From Geobacillus icigianus (GTDB lineage: Bacteria > Bacillota > Bacilli > Bacillales > Anoxybacillaceae): DNA of 64,000 nt. Below the pieces are notes generated by a model. It saw only the letters and a program-made list of their open reading frames with translations. It was not told the DNA's origin and did not search any database. The DNA lies in contig NZ_JPYA01000054.1 in the NCBI RefSeq assembly GCF_000750005.1, positions 1 to 64,000 of the forward strand. The letters run 5' to 3'. Positions 28,932 to 39,500 of this stretch are shown piece by piece. Position 1 is the first letter of the stretch; the number at the start of each line of letters is the position of its first letter. The position numbers were made by a program, and so were the translations under genes.

Positions 28932-29398
28932 CGATTCACATTGATTTTATTGACGAAACGAATGAAATGACCCGCGAGCAGCTTGAGACGATCGAGCGGC
29001 TGCTCGCGGAGGCCGCCGCCGTGGAAAACGTGCCGGACGGGGCCGAAGTGTGCGTTTCATTCGTCGACAACGAGCGCATTCGCGTCATGAACCGCGATTA
29101 CCGGGGAAAAGATGCGCCAACCGACGTGCTCTCGTTCGCCTTGGAAGAGGAAGGGGAAGGGGAGATTGGCATCACCGGCGCCGATTTGCCGCTGGCGCTT
29201 GGCGACATCGTCATTTCAGTGCCGAGGGCAAAGGAGCAGGCGGCCGAATACGGCCATTCGCTCATGCGTGAGCTCGGATTTTTGGCTGTCCACGGCTTTT
29301 TGCATCTGCTTGGCTATGATCATGAAACAGAAGAAGAGGAGCGCGTCATGTTTGCCAAGCAAGAAGAGATATTGACGCGGCTTGGATTGACGAGATAG
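28928..29398 (+). CDS. ybeY: Endoribonuclease YbeY
   Basis: YbeY is a zinc metalloprotein needed for 16S rRNA 3'-end maturation and 70S quality control. The 156-residue protein has the zinc-binding HGFLHLLGYDHETEEE motif at its C-terminal side and NRDYRGKDAPTDVLSF. It overlaps the end of pgpH and precedes dgkA. Confidence 0.95.
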   Translation: MTIHIDFIDETNEMTREQLETIERLLAEAAAVENVPDGAEVCVSFVDNERIRVMNRDYRGKDAPTDVLSFALEEEGEGEIGITGADLPLALGDIVISVPRAKEQAAEYGHSLMRELGFLAVHGFLHLLGYDHETEEEERVMFAKQEEILTRLGLTR

Positions 29399-29400
29399 CC

Positions 29401-29754
29401 ATGCGCTTGCGGCGGGAGCGGGATCGTTTCGCGTGGGCGTGGGCGGGAATGAAGGTGGCGGTCAAAGAGGAGGCCCATCTGCGCTTCCACTTAGCGGCCG
29501 CCGTTGCCGCCTGTATTGCCGGTTGGGCCGTCGGATTGTCGCGCTGGGAATGGGTCGTGCTCGTGTTGGCGGCGGGCGCGGTCATCACGTTGGAGCTGGT
29601 CAATACGGCCATTGAACGCGTTGTTGATTTGGCGACGGACAAGTTCCATCCGCTCGCCAAAGCAGCGAAAGACATCGCCGCGGCCGCGGTGCTAGTCGCG
29701 TCCGGGTTCGCTGTCGTCATCGCGGTGCTCTTGTTTTGGCCGCATCTTCGTTGA
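29401..29754 (+). CDS. dgkA: Undecaprenol/diacylglycerol kinase
   Basis: The 117-residue integral membrane protein has three hydrophobic helices and the DgkA signature LELVNTAIERVVDLATD. The B. subtilis homologue phosphorylates undecaprenol, feeding the lipid carrier pool for cell-wall synthesis. It starts two bases after the ybeY stop. Confidence 0.92.
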   Translation: MRLRRERDRFAWAWAGMKVAVKEEAHLRFHLAAAVAACIAGWAVGLSRWEWVVLVLAAGAVITLELVNTAIERVVDLATDKFHPLAKAAKDIAAAAVLVASGFAVVIAVLLFWPHLR

Positions 29755-29831
29755 GCGAAGGAAAGAGAAAATTCTAATTTTTCTGTTACATTTTGATTTC
29801 AAATGATGAAATTCAAACGTGTTTTTTGTAA

Positions 29832-31179
<1,348 letters not shown>

Positions 31180-31279
31180 CGCTAGAAAAATTTACGCGAC
31201 ATAAACCGTTTTGGCCCGAGCCACCCTATAAACACAAGGCCAATACGCCATGCCTGCAGGCGGAAAGAGGTGTCATTCC

Positions 31280-31423
31280 ATGCTTGAGTTTACGTGGAAG
31301 CTGTTTAGCCAAACAGGCAATATCGATACGTACCTTTTGTTTAAAGAACTAGAGCGGGAGCAAAAGCTGTACGGCGAAGAACAACATGCCGAACAGGAAG
31401 AAATCGATCAGCCGATCTCATAG
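31280..31423 (+). CDS. yqzL: YqzL family small protein
   Basis: A 47-residue frame starts [20 protein letters not shown] and ends with an acidic tail. It matches the conserved YqzL family, which lies between era and recO in Bacillus; function unknown. GGAAAGAGGTG precedes the start. The final bases extend close to the recO leader, so the two genes are likely co-expressed. Confidence 0.88.
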   Translation: MLEFTWKLFSQTGNIDTYLLFKELEREQKLYGEEQHAEQEEIDQPIS

Positions 31424-31454
31424 CATCGTCATGGATGGAAGCGGTGGTGATGAG

Positions 31455-32243
31455 ATGTACGAAACGTGCGAAGCGATCGTCATGCGGACGGTCGACTACG
31501 GGGAAACGAACAAAATTGTGACCTTGTTTACGCGAGAATGGGGAAAGGTGGCTGCCATGGCAAGGGGCGCAAAAAAGCCAAGCAGCCGCCTTTCTGCTGT
31601 AACGCAGCCGCTCTGTTACGGGCGCTACGTCGTGCGCCGCAGCCGCGGGGTCGGCGTTCTCCAGCAAGGGGAGCTGATCGATTCGATGCGGATGTTGCGC
31701 GAGGATTTGTTTGCCGCGGCATATGCCGCCTACCTTGTCGAGCTCACCGATAAAGGGACGGAAGAGCAAAAGAGCAACCCGCACTTGTTTGCCTTGCTGC
31801 TGCAGACGTTGCGCTATATGAGCGAAGGGCGCGATGCCGAGATTTTAACCTTCATTTATGAGATGAAGATGCTCTCCGTGCTTGGCGTGCCGCCGCTGCT
31901 CGACCGCTGCGCCCGCTGCGGGGCGACCGTCGGGCGCTTTTCCTTCTCGATCAAGGAGGCGGGCTTTCTTTGCCATCGCTGTGAAGCGGCGGATCCGCAC
32001 CGGTTGCCGCTGTCTCCCGCTTCAGTCCGGCTGCTGCGCCTCTTTTCCCGCTTTGACCTCAGCCGACTGGGTGTCGTTTCCGTTAAAGCAAGCACAAGAG
32101 CGGAGCTGAAAGCGGTCTTGTCTGCCTATTACGAGGAGTATACGGGCCTCACGCTCAAAACGAAGCGTTTTTTGGCGCAGATCGACGAGCTGCGGGACAA
32201 GCTTGGCCCGAGCGGCGGGCAGGGGGAGCCATTTTCCTTGTAA
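31455..32243 (+). CDS. recO: DNA repair protein RecO
   Basis: RecO helps RecA load onto SSB-coated DNA in the RecFOR pathway. The 262-residue protein has an N-terminal OB fold ([20 protein letters not shown]), a helical domain, and a zinc site made of CARCGA and CHRCEA. The start at 31455 matches B. subtilis RecO; longer frames upstream overlap yqzL. Confidence 0.94.
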   Translation: MYETCEAIVMRTVDYGETNKIVTLFTREWGKVAAMARGAKKPSSRLSAVTQPLCYGRYVVRRSRGVGVLQQGELIDSMRMLREDLFAAAYAAYLVELTDKGTEEQKSNPHLFALLLQTLRYMSEGRDAEILTFIYEMKMLSVLGVPPLLDRCARCGATVGRFSFSIKEAGFLCHRCEAADPHRLPLSPASVRLLRLFSRFDLSRLGVVSVKASTRAELKAVLSAYYEEYTGLTLKTKRFLAQIDELRDKLGPSGGQGEPFSL

Positions 32244-32256
32244 ACGGTTCGTGTAG

Positions 32257-32262
32257 TATAAT
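32257..32262 (+). promoter_or_regulatory. Possible -10 element upstream of ccpN
   Basis: TATAAT (32257-32262) lies about 50 bp upstream of the ccpN coding region. A -35 is weak (TTCCTT at 17 bp), so activity is uncertain. Confidence 0.4.
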
Positions 32263-32313
32263 ATAAATGAGAATGATAGCGTGTGGGACCTTTGGGCAAG
32301 GTGGTGAGCGACG

Positions 32314-32940
32314 ATCGAACTGAATAAACGCCAAGAGCAAATTTTGCAAATTGTCAAAGATTACGGGCCGATCACCGGCGAGAGCATTGCCGAAAAGCTG
32401 AATTTAACCCGGGCGACGCTGCGGCCGGATTTGGCCATTTTAACGATGGCCGGCTACTTGGAAGCCCGTCCGCGCGTCGGCTATTTTTACACAGGAAAAA
32501 CAGGCACACAGCTGTTTGCCGATAAAATCAAAAAGATGAAGGTCGAAGACTATCAGTCGATTCCGGTCGTCGTCAATGAAAACGTCAGCGTCTACGACGC
32601 GATCGTCACAATGTTTCTCGAAGATGTCGGCACCTTGTTCGTCGTCGATGACGAGTCGCTTCTTGCCGGGGTGTTGTCGCGAAAAGATTTGTTGCGGGCA
32701 AGCCTCGGCAAGCAAGAACTGACGGCCATCCCTGTCAATATTATTATGACGCGGATGCCGAATATCGCCGTCTGTTACAAAGATGACTCGCTCATCGATG
32801 TAGCCGAACAGCTGATTGAAAAGCAAATCGATGCCATGCCGGTCGTGCGCAAGACGGAAAAGGGATATGAAGTGATCGGCCGCATTACAAAAACGAACAT
32901 GACGAAAGCATTTGTCTCATTAGCCAAAGATGATGTGTGA
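32314..32940 (+). CDS. ccpN: Transcription repressor CcpN (CggR-independent catabolite control), start codon abnormal
   Basis: CcpN represses gluconeogenic genes (gapB, pckA) and sr1 in B. subtilis. The protein has an N-terminal winged helix ([28 protein letters not shown]) and two CBS domains ([26 protein letters not shown]). The homologous N-terminus begins at ATC 32314 with no ATG, GTG or TTG in frame before it; a stop lies just upstream. GTG AGC at 32304 would give the expected Met-Ser but is one base out of frame. AAGGTGGTGA at 32298-32307 is well spaced for ATC 32314. The next in-frame normal start is TTG 32344, which would cut into the DNA-binding domain. Confidence 0.85.
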   Translation: MELNKRQEQILQIVKDYGPITGESIAEKLNLTRATLRPDLAILTMAGYLEARPRVGYFYTGKTGTQLFADKIKKMKVEDYQSIPVVVNENVSVYDAIVTMFLEDVGTLFVVDDESLLAGVLSRKDLLRASLGKQELTAIPVNIIMTRMPNIAVCYKDDSLIDVAEQLIEKQIDAMPVVRKTEKGYEVIGRITKTNMTKAFVSLAKDDV

Positions 32941-32960
32941 CGGAAAAAAGGAGGAGAACC

Positions 32961-33761
32961 ATGAACCAGCGCCTCGTTTACGTCGTATCCGACTCCGGCG
33001 GGGAAACGGCCGAGCTTGTCGTCAAAGCGGCGGCGAGCCAGTTTTACGCCTCTTCCATCCAAGTGAAGCGCGTGCCGTATGTCGAGGATAAAACGACGCT
33101 CGCGGAAGTTGTCGCCTTGGCGAAAATGAACCGCGCCATTATCGCGTTTACGCTCGTCGTTCCGGAGATGCGCGAATTTTTGCTCGCCGAAGCGGCGCGC
33201 GAAGGGGTCGTCGCCTACGATATCATCGGTCCGCTCATTGAAAAGATGAGCGGTTTGTTCGGGTTGACGCCTAGGTACGAGCCGGGCCAGGTGCGCGTGC
33301 TTGATGAAGATTACTTCAAAAAAATCGAGGCGATCGAATTTGCGGTCAAATACGATGACGGCCGCGATCCGCGCGGCATTTTGCGCGCCGACATTGTGCT
33401 CATCGGCGTGTCGCGCACATCGAAAACGCCGCTGTCGCAATATTTGGCCCACAAGCGGCTGAAAGTGGCGAACGTGCCGATCGTTCCAGAGGTCGAGCCG
33501 CCGGAGCAGCTGTTTCAAGTCGGGGCGGACAAATGTTTCGGCTTGAAAATCAGCCCGGACAAACTGCTGTCCATCCGCCGCGAGCGGCTGAAATCGCTCG
33601 GTTTGAACGACCAAGCCATTTATGCGAACATGGACCGGATTAAAGAAGAGCTCGCCTATTTTGATGAGGTCGTGAAAAAAATCGGTTGCGATGTCATTGA
33701 TGTGACGAACAAAGCAGTAGAGGAAACGGCAAGCATCATTCTAAAAACGTTCAAGCGTTAA
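32961..33761 (+). CDS. yqfL: Pyruvate,phosphate dikinase regulatory protein family (YqfL)
   Basis: Members of this family are bifunctional kinase/pyrophosphorylases that control PPDK or PEP synthase by threonine phosphorylation. The 266-residue protein has the N-terminal [12 protein letters not shown] and the P-loop-like [15 protein letters not shown]. It follows ccpN by 20 bp, and in B. subtilis YqfL modulates CcpN activity, so the two form a functional pair. AAAAAAGGAGGAG precedes the start. Confidence 0.92.
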   Translation: MNQRLVYVVSDSGGETAELVVKAAASQFYASSIQVKRVPYVEDKTTLAEVVALAKMNRAIIAFTLVVPEMREFLLAEAAREGVVAYDIIGPLIEKMSGLFGLTPRYEPGQVRVLDEDYFKKIEAIEFAVKYDDGRDPRGILRADIVLIGVSRTSKTPLSQYLAHKRLKVANVPIVPEVEPPEQLFQVGADKCFGLKISPDKLLSIRRERLKSLGLNDQAIYANMDRIKEELAYFDEVVKKIGCDVIDVTNKAVEETASIILKTFKR

Positions 33762-33774
33762 CAGCTCGCCATCC

Positions 33775-33808
33775 GCACGATTTCCTGTCGGTGATCGTGC
33801 GTTTTTTT
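33775..33808 (+). terminator. Terminator after yqfL
   Basis: GCACGAT (33775-33781) pairs with ATCGTGC (33794-33800), followed by seven T. Confidence 0.88.
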
Positions 33809-33809
33809 A

Positions 33810-34346
33810 TGGCATCTTTTCAACGCTTGTATTATAATAAAAAATTGCGAGAAAAAATGGCTCGTCGAGGTTTAGAGCGAGGATGAGACGAGTAAACTAT
33901 TGATAGCTGTTTGTCAAGGGAAACCGACAAAAGATTTTCGACAAAGTTGTCGATGGTTCGCCAAAAAAAGCAGGATTTTTTGACGGGGGTGTAGAATAGT
34001 AGGGGGGAAGCCGACCCTTGTTCGCCTCCGGCTGTCCGGTGTCCCAAAAACGAAAAGAAAAAAGGGCTCTTCACCAAAAGTTGCACTTGGTTTTTCCATT
34101 ACACATCTTGCTTATGCATCCACGAAAGAACAGGAAACCAATCATGTTTTGCTTACACCTGTTCGAAAAGTGCACCATCTGTCAAGTACACGTTGTGGTG
34201 ATGAACCGAAAAAAGTGAAATTTTCTTTTTCTTGCTGAAATATAATATATCGAGTACATCGTTGGGCTGCGCCGCTGCCGTCGGCGCGCCCTTGGCAGTC
34301 TAGGGCGGTCGGCCGGGCTCATTCACTTGGCGGGCAAGGGGCGAAC
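33810..34346. other. Non-coding leader region upstream of dnaG
   Basis: No convincing gene lies in the 878 bp between yqfL and dnaG, where B. subtilis has yqxD. TATAAT at 33833-33838 and AATATAATATAT near 34240 are possible -10 elements without good -35 partners. GCGCCG and CGGCGC (34270-34288) form a strong GC hairpin. CGACAAAGTTGTCG (33938-33951) is a small palindrome. The last third is a family A element carrying a family B unit. Confidence 0.6.
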
Positions 34347-34561
34347 CTAGGGGGCTGGTGATTTGGTGCAAAATACTACTGATTCCATACATTTCTCAGT
34401 TAGAGAAACCTTGCAGAATCAGTTTTCTTTTCTGTGAAAATGCCGAACTGACGCAGGATTTTCATCCCCGGGTGGAGGGCAGATCACGCTATCCATGGAC
34501 TTTTTCTGAATGAAAATGCTGCTGATCGGTGTGTGACATCGGTTTTTCACCGGCCTTCCAG
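34347..34561 (+). repeat. Family A element A1, interrupted by a family B unit
   Basis: The element starts CTAGGGGGCTGGTGATTT and ends GGTTTTTCACCGGCCTTCCAG. Inner stems CTGATTC/GAATCAG and TTTCTC/GAGAAA are intact. Bases 34434-34507 match the family B unit at 21435-21502 and interrupt the A sequence between TTTTCT and GAATGAAAATGC, with TTTCT-like sequence on both sides. The remaining flanks add up to the usual 140 bp. Confidence 0.8.
34434..34507 (+). repeat. Family B unit nested in element A1
   Basis: GTGAAAATGCCGAACTGACG, then GGATTTTCATCCCCGGGTG and CCATGGAC: the same order and nearly the same sequence as the unit at 21435-21502. A and B share TGAAAATGCCG, which may have served as the crossover point. 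Confidence 0.8.
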
Positions 34562-34639
34562 AGATGTTGAAAAAATTTGTCGAAACAAAAAGGGAAATCG
34601 GCTTGCCGCCGAGAATAAATACGATGCGAGGTTGTTCGT

Positions 34640-36439
34640 ATGGGACATCGCATTCCCGAAGAGACGATTGAGGCCATTCGCCGAGGTGTTGATATCGTGG
34701 ATGTCATCGGCGAGTACGTGCAGTTAAAAAAGCAAGGTCGCAACTATTTTGGCTTATGCCCGTTTCACGGGGAGAAGACGCCGTCGTTTTCCGTTTCCCC
34801 GGAAAAACAAATTTTCCACTGCTTCGGTTGCGGGGCAGGCGGAAACGTCTTTACGTTTTTAATGGACATCGAGGGCCTTTCGTTTGTGGAAGCGGCGAAA
34901 CGGCTTGCCGTCAAGGCTGGTGTTGATTTGTCCTCCTATGATGAGAACGTTGGCGAAGGGGCGGACGGCCCGGCTAGCGAAGCGAAGGCGATGATGGAAG
35001 CACACGCGCTGTTGAAGCGCTTTTACCATCATTTGCTTGTCCATACAAAAGAAGGACAAGCCGCGCTCGACGCTTTACAAGCGCGCGGATGGACGATGGA
35101 CACGATCGAGCGGTTTGAGATCGGCTATGCGCCCGATGTGCCTGACGCAGCCGCCAAGCTGCTCGAAAGCCGCGCTTTTTCGCTCGTATTGATGGAAAAG
35201 GCGGGCCTGTTGCTGAAACGAGAAGACGGGCGGTATGTCGACCGTTTCCGGAATCGGGTGATGTTTCCGATTCATGACCATCGGGGCGCAACGGTCGGGT
35301 TTTCCGGCCGCTCGCTTGGAGAAGGGCAGCCAAAGTACATCAATAGCCCGGAAACGCCGATTTTCCGCAAAGGGACGCTTTTCTATTTCTTTCACGAGGC
35401 GCGTGTGCCGATTCGAAAGCGCCAAGAAGCGCTGCTTGTGGAAGGGTTTGCCGATGTCATTTCCGCCGTGCAGGCGGGCGTTGATTACGTGGTGGCGGCG
35501 ATGGGAACGTCGCTCACCGAGGAGCAGGCTCGCCTGTTGCGCCGCCATGCGGAGACGGTCACGATTTGCTATGACGGCGACCGCGCTGGAATGGACGCGG
35601 CTTGGCGGGCCGCCGAACAGCTGAGCGCGCTCGGCTGCCAAATCAAGGTGGCCTCGCTTCCGGATGGGCTTGATCCGGATGAATATATACGCGTTTACGG
35701 CGCGGACCGCTTCGTTGGCGAAATCGCCGCCGCAAGGCCGCTGATGGCGTTTAAACTGGAGCGGCTGCGGCACGGCAAAAACTTGCAGGAAGAAGGCGAT
35801 CGGCTCCGTTATATCGAGGAGGCGCTCCGGGAAATCAGCAAGCTGTCAAGCCCGGTCGAAAAAGATTATTACGTGCGCCAGCTCGCGGAGGAGTTTTCGT
35901 TGTCGCTGTCTGCGCTTTACGAGCAGCTCTCCCACCATAAGCGCGAGCAGCCTAAGCCGCCGGAAGCCGACGCTGGCCGGACGGAGGCGCGGCCGGCGCT
36001 GGCGAAAAAACTGCTGCCCGCCTTTCAAAACGCCGAGCGTCTGCTGCTTGCCCATATGATGCGGAGCCGCGACGTGGCGCTCATCGTGCAAGAGCAGGTC
36101 GGCGGACGGTTTAATCTCGAGGAGCATCAAGCGCTGGCCGCTTACATTTACGCCTTTTACGAGGAAGGGCACGAGGCCGACCCAAGCGCCATTTTGTCCC
36201 GGCTGCCGGGCGAATTGCGGCCGCTCGCAAGCGAACTGTCGCTTTTGCCGGTGGCCGATGAGGTTTCGGAGCGCGAGCTTGCCGATTGCATTCGGCATGT
36301 GTTGAATCGCCCGAAATGGTTAATGCTAAAGGAAAAAGAGCAAGAACAAACGGAAGCGGAGCGAAGAAAAGATTTTTTGACAGCCGCCCGCATCGCCAAA
36401 GAAATGATTGAAATGAAAAAAATGTTATCTTCTTCATAA
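34640..36439 (+). CDS. dnaG: DNA primase
   Basis: DnaG makes RNA primers at the replication fork. The 599-residue protein has the N-terminal zinc domain (CPFHGEKTPSFSVSP, FHCFGCGAGG), the TOPRIM catalytic core (EGFADVISA, CYDGDRAGMDAAWRAAE), and a C-terminal helicase-binding domain. It is followed 33 bp later by sigA, the conserved macromolecular synthesis operon; rpsU, which heads that operon in E. coli, is 11 kb upstream here. The ribosome binding site (GCGAGGTTG) is modest. Confidence 0.97.
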   Translation: MGHRIPEETIEAIRRGVDIVDVIGEYVQLKKQGRNYFGLCPFHGEKTPSFSVSPEKQIFHCFGCGAGGNVFTFLMDIEGLSFVEAAKRLAVKAGVDLSSYDENVGEGADGPASEAKAMMEAHALLKRFYHHLLVHTKEGQAALDALQARGWTMDTIERFEIGYAPDVPDAAAKLLESRAFSLVLMEKAGLLLKREDGRYVDRFRNRVMFPIHDHRGATVGFSGRSLGEGQPKYINSPETPIFRKGTLFYFFHEARVPIRKRQEALLVEGFADVISAVQAGVDYVVAAMGTSLTEEQARLLRRHAETVTICYDGDRAGMDAAWRAAEQLSALGCQIKVASLPDGLDPDEYIRVYGADRFVGEIAAARPLMAFKLERLRHGKNLQEEGDRLRYIEEALREISKLSSPVEKDYYVRQLAEEFSLSLSALYEQLSHHKREQPKPPEADAGRTEARPALAKKLLPAFQNAERLLLAHMMRSRDVALIVQEQVGGRFNLEEHQALAAYIYAFYEEGHEADPSAILSRLPGELRPLASELSLLPVADEVSERELADCIRHVLNRPKWLMLKEKEQEQTEAERRKDFLTAARIAKEMIEMKKMLSSS

Positions 36440-36472
36440 CATGTGGTATGAGTTTTTAAAGGAGGTAATGAA

Positions 36473-37600
36473 ATGGCTGAAAAACCAGCCCAATCCAAAC
36501 AGGCTGAAGCTGCCGGCGAATCGCTCGAGCAAGTCAAAGAGCAGCTCGCTGAGCTGGGGAAAAAGCGGGGCATTCTCACCTACGAGGAGATTGCTGAGCG
36601 GCTGTCCGGATTCGATTTGGACTCCGACCAGATGGACGAATATTATGAATACCTTGCTGACCAAGGCATTGAAGTCATCAGCGAATCTGGGTTGGAGGCG
36701 GACCCGGATCTTGACGAGCTGGAGAAAGAGGAGGAGTTTGATTTAAACGATTTGTCCGTTCCCCCTGGCGTCAAAATCAACGACCCGGTGCGCATGTATT
36801 TAAAAGAAATCGGCCGCGTTCCCCTTTTGTCAGCCGAAGAGGAAATCGAGCTGGCCAAGCGGATCGAGCAAGGCGATGAGGAAGCGAAGCGCCGGTTGAC
36901 AGAAGCCAACCTCCGCCTTGTCGTCAGCATCGCCAAACGGTATGTCGGCCGCGGTATGCTCTTTCTCGATCTGATCCAAGAAGGGAACATGGGCTTAATC
37001 AAGGCGGTCGAAAAGTTTGACTACCGAAAAGGCTATAAATTCAGCACGTACGCGACTTGGTGGATCCGGCAAGCCATCACGAGGGCGATCGCCGATCAGG
37101 CGCGAACGATCCGCATCCCCGTTCATATGGTGGAAACGATCAATAAATTGATTCGCGTCCAACGGCAGCTGCTGCAAGATCTCGGCCGCGAACCAACGCC
37201 GGAAGAAATCGCCGAAGAAATGGATTTGACGCCGGAGAAAGTGCGGGAAATTTTAAAAATCGCCCAAGAGCCCGTGTCGCTGGAAACGCCGATCGGTGAA
37301 GAGGACGACTCGCATCTTGGCGACTTCATCGAAGACCAAGACGCCACCTCGCCCTCGGAACACGCCGCTTACGAGCTGTTAAAAGAGCAGCTGGAAGATG
37401 TGCTCGACACGTTGACCGACCGCGAGGAAAACGTGCTCCGTCTCCGCTTTGGTCTTGACGACGGAAGGACGCGAACGCTCGAAGAAGTCGGCAAAGTGTT
37501 CGGTGTGACGCGCGAGCGTATCCGGCAAATCGAAGCGAAAGCGTTGCGCAAGCTGCGTCATCCAAGCCGCAGCAAACGGTTGAAAGACTTTTTGGAATGA
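36473..37600 (+). CDS. sigA: RNA polymerase sigma factor SigA (RpoD)
   Basis: SigA is the housekeeping sigma factor. The 375-residue protein has region 1.1, region 2 ([38 protein letters not shown]), region 3, and region 4 ([20 protein letters not shown]). AAAGGAGG precedes the start. It is co-transcribed with dnaG and may have a promoter inside dnaG, as in B. subtilis. Confidence 0.98.
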   Translation: MAEKPAQSKQAEAAGESLEQVKEQLAELGKKRGILTYEEIAERLSGFDLDSDQMDEYYEYLADQGIEVISESGLEADPDLDELEKEEEFDLNDLSVPPGVKINDPVRMYLKEIGRVPLLSAEEEIELAKRIEQGDEEAKRRLTEANLRLVVSIAKRYVGRGMLFLDLIQEGNMGLIKAVEKFDYRKGYKFSTYATWWIRQAITRAIADQARTIRIPVHMVETINKLIRVQRQLLQDLGREPTPEEIAEEMDLTPEKVREILKIAQEPVSLETPIGEEDDSHLGDFIEDQDATSPSEHAAYELLKEQLEDVLDTLTDREENVLRLRFGLDDGRTRTLEEVGKVFGVTRERIRQIEAKALRKLRHPSRSKRLKDFLE

Positions 37601-37612
37601 CCGGTTTTTTCG

Positions 37613-37647
37613 ATAGTTTACTTCTTCATGAAGTAAACTATTTTTTT
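37613..37647 (+). terminator. Terminator after sigA
   Basis: ATAGTTTACTTC (37613-37624) pairs perfectly with GAAGTAAACTAT (37630-37641), followed by six T. Confidence 0.93.
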
Positions 37648-37676
37648 CTCTCATGTTTAAGAAAGGTGAGCGACCG

Positions 37677-38192
37677 ATGAATCGGCAACGACGGGAAATC
37701 ATTATCCGAGAAATTGAATATTGGAAACGCTCGCGGCTTTTGCCGGAACAGTATTGCGATTACTTGCTGGCGCTCTACACCGAAGGCGGCGTTCGCCCGC
37801 GCGGTCGCCAATGGCGCAGCTCGCTCGCCGTCGCTCTTTGTCTTCTCCTTCCAGCTGCTGCTCTTGTCATTTATTTTACTGAATTGTCATTCGTTTTGCA
37901 AACGCTCCTTTTTGCCCTTTTTTTGGCGATCTGTCTTTTTCTCGGTTGGCGATGGCGGCGCGAGCGTCTGCTGTTCCATGTTCCGCTCATCGCCGGCGCT
38001 TGGCTGCTGCTCGTTGCGTCCGTTGCCGGGAGCGAACGGTATTTTCCCGGGCAAGGGGGAATGCTGGCGGCTGTTGTGCTTGGAAACTGCGCGCTCTGGC
38101 TGGGGGTCGGGCGGTTGTTTCGCATCCCTTATCTGTCGGTTGCCGCCGCGCTTGGCGCGCTGCTTGTCGTCGTGATCGCTTGGTGGCGCTGA
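37677..38192 (+). CDS. Conserved membrane protein of unknown function
   Basis: The 171-residue protein has a soluble N-terminus (MNRQRREIIIREIEYWKRSR followed by LLPEQYCDYLLALYTEGG) and four or five hydrophobic helices. The head segment, with its WxxxxLLPEQYCDYL pattern, recalls small conserved Bacillaceae membrane proteins, but I cannot name the family. AAAGGTGAG lies before ATG 37677. It sits between sigA and cccA. Confidence 0.75.
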   Translation: MNRQRREIIIREIEYWKRSRLLPEQYCDYLLALYTEGGVRPRGRQWRSSLAVALCLLLPAAALVIYFTELSFVLQTLLFALFLAICLFLGWRWRRERLLFHVPLIAGAWLLLVASVAGSERYFPGQGGMLAAVVLGNCALWLGVGRLFRIPYLSVAAALGALLVVVIAWWR

Positions 38193-38301
38193 ATGTGGGC
38201 CGTTTTCCTTTTCAAAACTTAGGGCTTTTCCTTGTCCCGCATTTACAGTAAAATAAAATTGTTTGCAGCGCTTTTCATCATACATATAGGGAGGGAAAAA
38301 G

Positions 38302-38664
38302 ATGAACCGCAATCCGCTCATCCCGTTTTTCATCATCATGGCGTTCGGGATTGTGCTGACGTTCGTCTTGTCGTTTAAAGGGCTAGGCGATGCAAAGGAG
38401 ATGGCGAAAGAGAAAAAAGGCGGCGAAAAAACAGAGCAAACGGCTGAATTCAATCCGGAGCAGTTTTTCAAACAAACGTGCGCCGGCTGTCACGGGCAAA
38501 ACTATGAAGGTGGTGTAGGGCCGTCCTTAAAAGGAGTCGGCGGCCGGTTGTCGACCGATCAGATTAAAGCGGTTTTGCAAAATGGACGCGGCCAGATGCC
38601 GCCAGGACTTGTGCCACCTGAACATATCGATGCCATGGCCAAATGGCTGTCCGGCCTGAAATAA
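38302..38664 (+). CDS. cccA: Cytochrome c550, membrane-anchored
   Basis: The 120-residue protein has one N-terminal membrane anchor (LIPFFIIMAFGIVLTFVLSF), a charged linker, and a class I cytochrome c domain with heme-attachment CAGCH (about residues 59-63) and a Met ligand in GQMPPG. It carries electrons on the outer face of the membrane toward cytochrome oxidase. GGGAGGGAAA precedes the start. A possible promoter, TTGTCC with TAAAAT at 16 bp, lies upstream. Confidence 0.94.
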   Translation: MNRNPLIPFFIIMAFGIVLTFVLSFKGLGDAKEMAKEKKGGEKTEQTAEFNPEQFFKQTCAGCHGQNYEGGVGPSLKGVGGRLSTDQIKAVLQNGRGQMPPGLVPPEHIDAMAKWLSGLK

Positions 38665-38674
38665 TGGCGATTGC

Positions 38675-38708
38675 ATCCCTTTGCTTTTGGCAAAGGGATC
38701 TTTGCTTT
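38675..38708 (+). terminator. Terminator after cccA
   Basis: ATCCCTTTG (38675-38683) pairs with CAAAGGGAT (38691-38699), followed by a T-rich stretch. Confidence 0.8.
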
Positions 38709-38795
38709 GTACAATAAAAGCACAAGGAATGGAAGGGAGGGAAACGCAGCCCGCCATCGCGGAAAGATGGTGGAGAGCCGGTTGCATCGAAAGCC

Positions 38796-39500
38796 ATGAA
38801 TGAATATCGTCTATCCAAACGGCTGGAAACGGTCGCTTCCTTCATTCCAAGGGGGGCGGTGCTTGCCGATATTGGTTCGGATCATGCCTATTTGCCTTGC
38901 TACGCTTGTTTGCACGGCTATGCGACCAAGGCCGTTGCCGGCGAGGTGGCGGATGGGCCGCTGCGCTCAGCCCGGCAGCAGGTGGAAACGTGCGGCCTTT
39001 CTGACCGGATTTCGGTGCGCAAGGGCGACGGTCTTTCGGTCATTGCTCCCCGCGAAGTCGATTGCATTACGATCGCCGGCATGGGCGGAGCGTTGATCGC
39101 TCGCATTTTGTCCGACGGAAAAGAAAAGCTTTCCGGCGTGAAGCGGCTTATTTTGCAGCCGAACGTCGGCGCTGAACGAGTTCGCCGCTGGCTGCTCGAA
39201 CATGATTGGGAGTTGATCGCCGAGCGCATTTTGGAAGAGGACGGGCACATTTATGAAGTGTTGGTCGCTGAACGCGGCGAGGCCGAGCGGCCATACCGCC
39301 ATTTGGAAGCCGAACTGCTGCTCGGGCCATTTTTGCTTCGGGAAAACAATGACGTGTTTCGGGAAAAATGGCAACAGGAGCTTCGCCATTGGAAGCAAAT
39401 CGCCGCTGATTTGGCGGCCAACGGGCAAAGCGAAGCAGCGGCAAGGAAACGGCGCGAACTGGAGCGAAAAATTCGTTTGGTCGAGGAGGTGCTGCCATGA
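38796..39500 (+). CDS. trmK: tRNA (adenine-N1)-methyltransferase TrmK
   Basis: TrmK methylates A22 of bacterial tRNA. The 234-residue protein begins MNEYRLSKRLETVASF and has the SAM-binding VLADIGSDHAYLP and TIAGMGGALIARIL, with a C-terminal coiled coil. The stop overlaps the yqfO start (ATGA), which implies coupled translation. Confidence 0.93.
   Translation: MNEYRLSKRLETVASFIPRGAVLADIGSDHAYLPCYACLHGYATKAVAGEVADGPLRSARQQVETCGLSDRISVRKGDGLSVIAPREVDCITIAGMGGALIARILSDGKEKLSGVKRLILQPNVGAERVRRWLLEHDWELIAERILEEDGHIYEVLVAERGEAERPYRHLEAELLLGPFLLRENNDVFREKWQQELRHWKQIAADLAANGQSEAAARKRRELERKIRLVEEVLP

Noticed and set aside
33832..34086. 84-residue minus-strand frame upstream of dnaG
   Set aside because: No ribosome binding site, low-complexity Phe/Ser content and no neighbour link.
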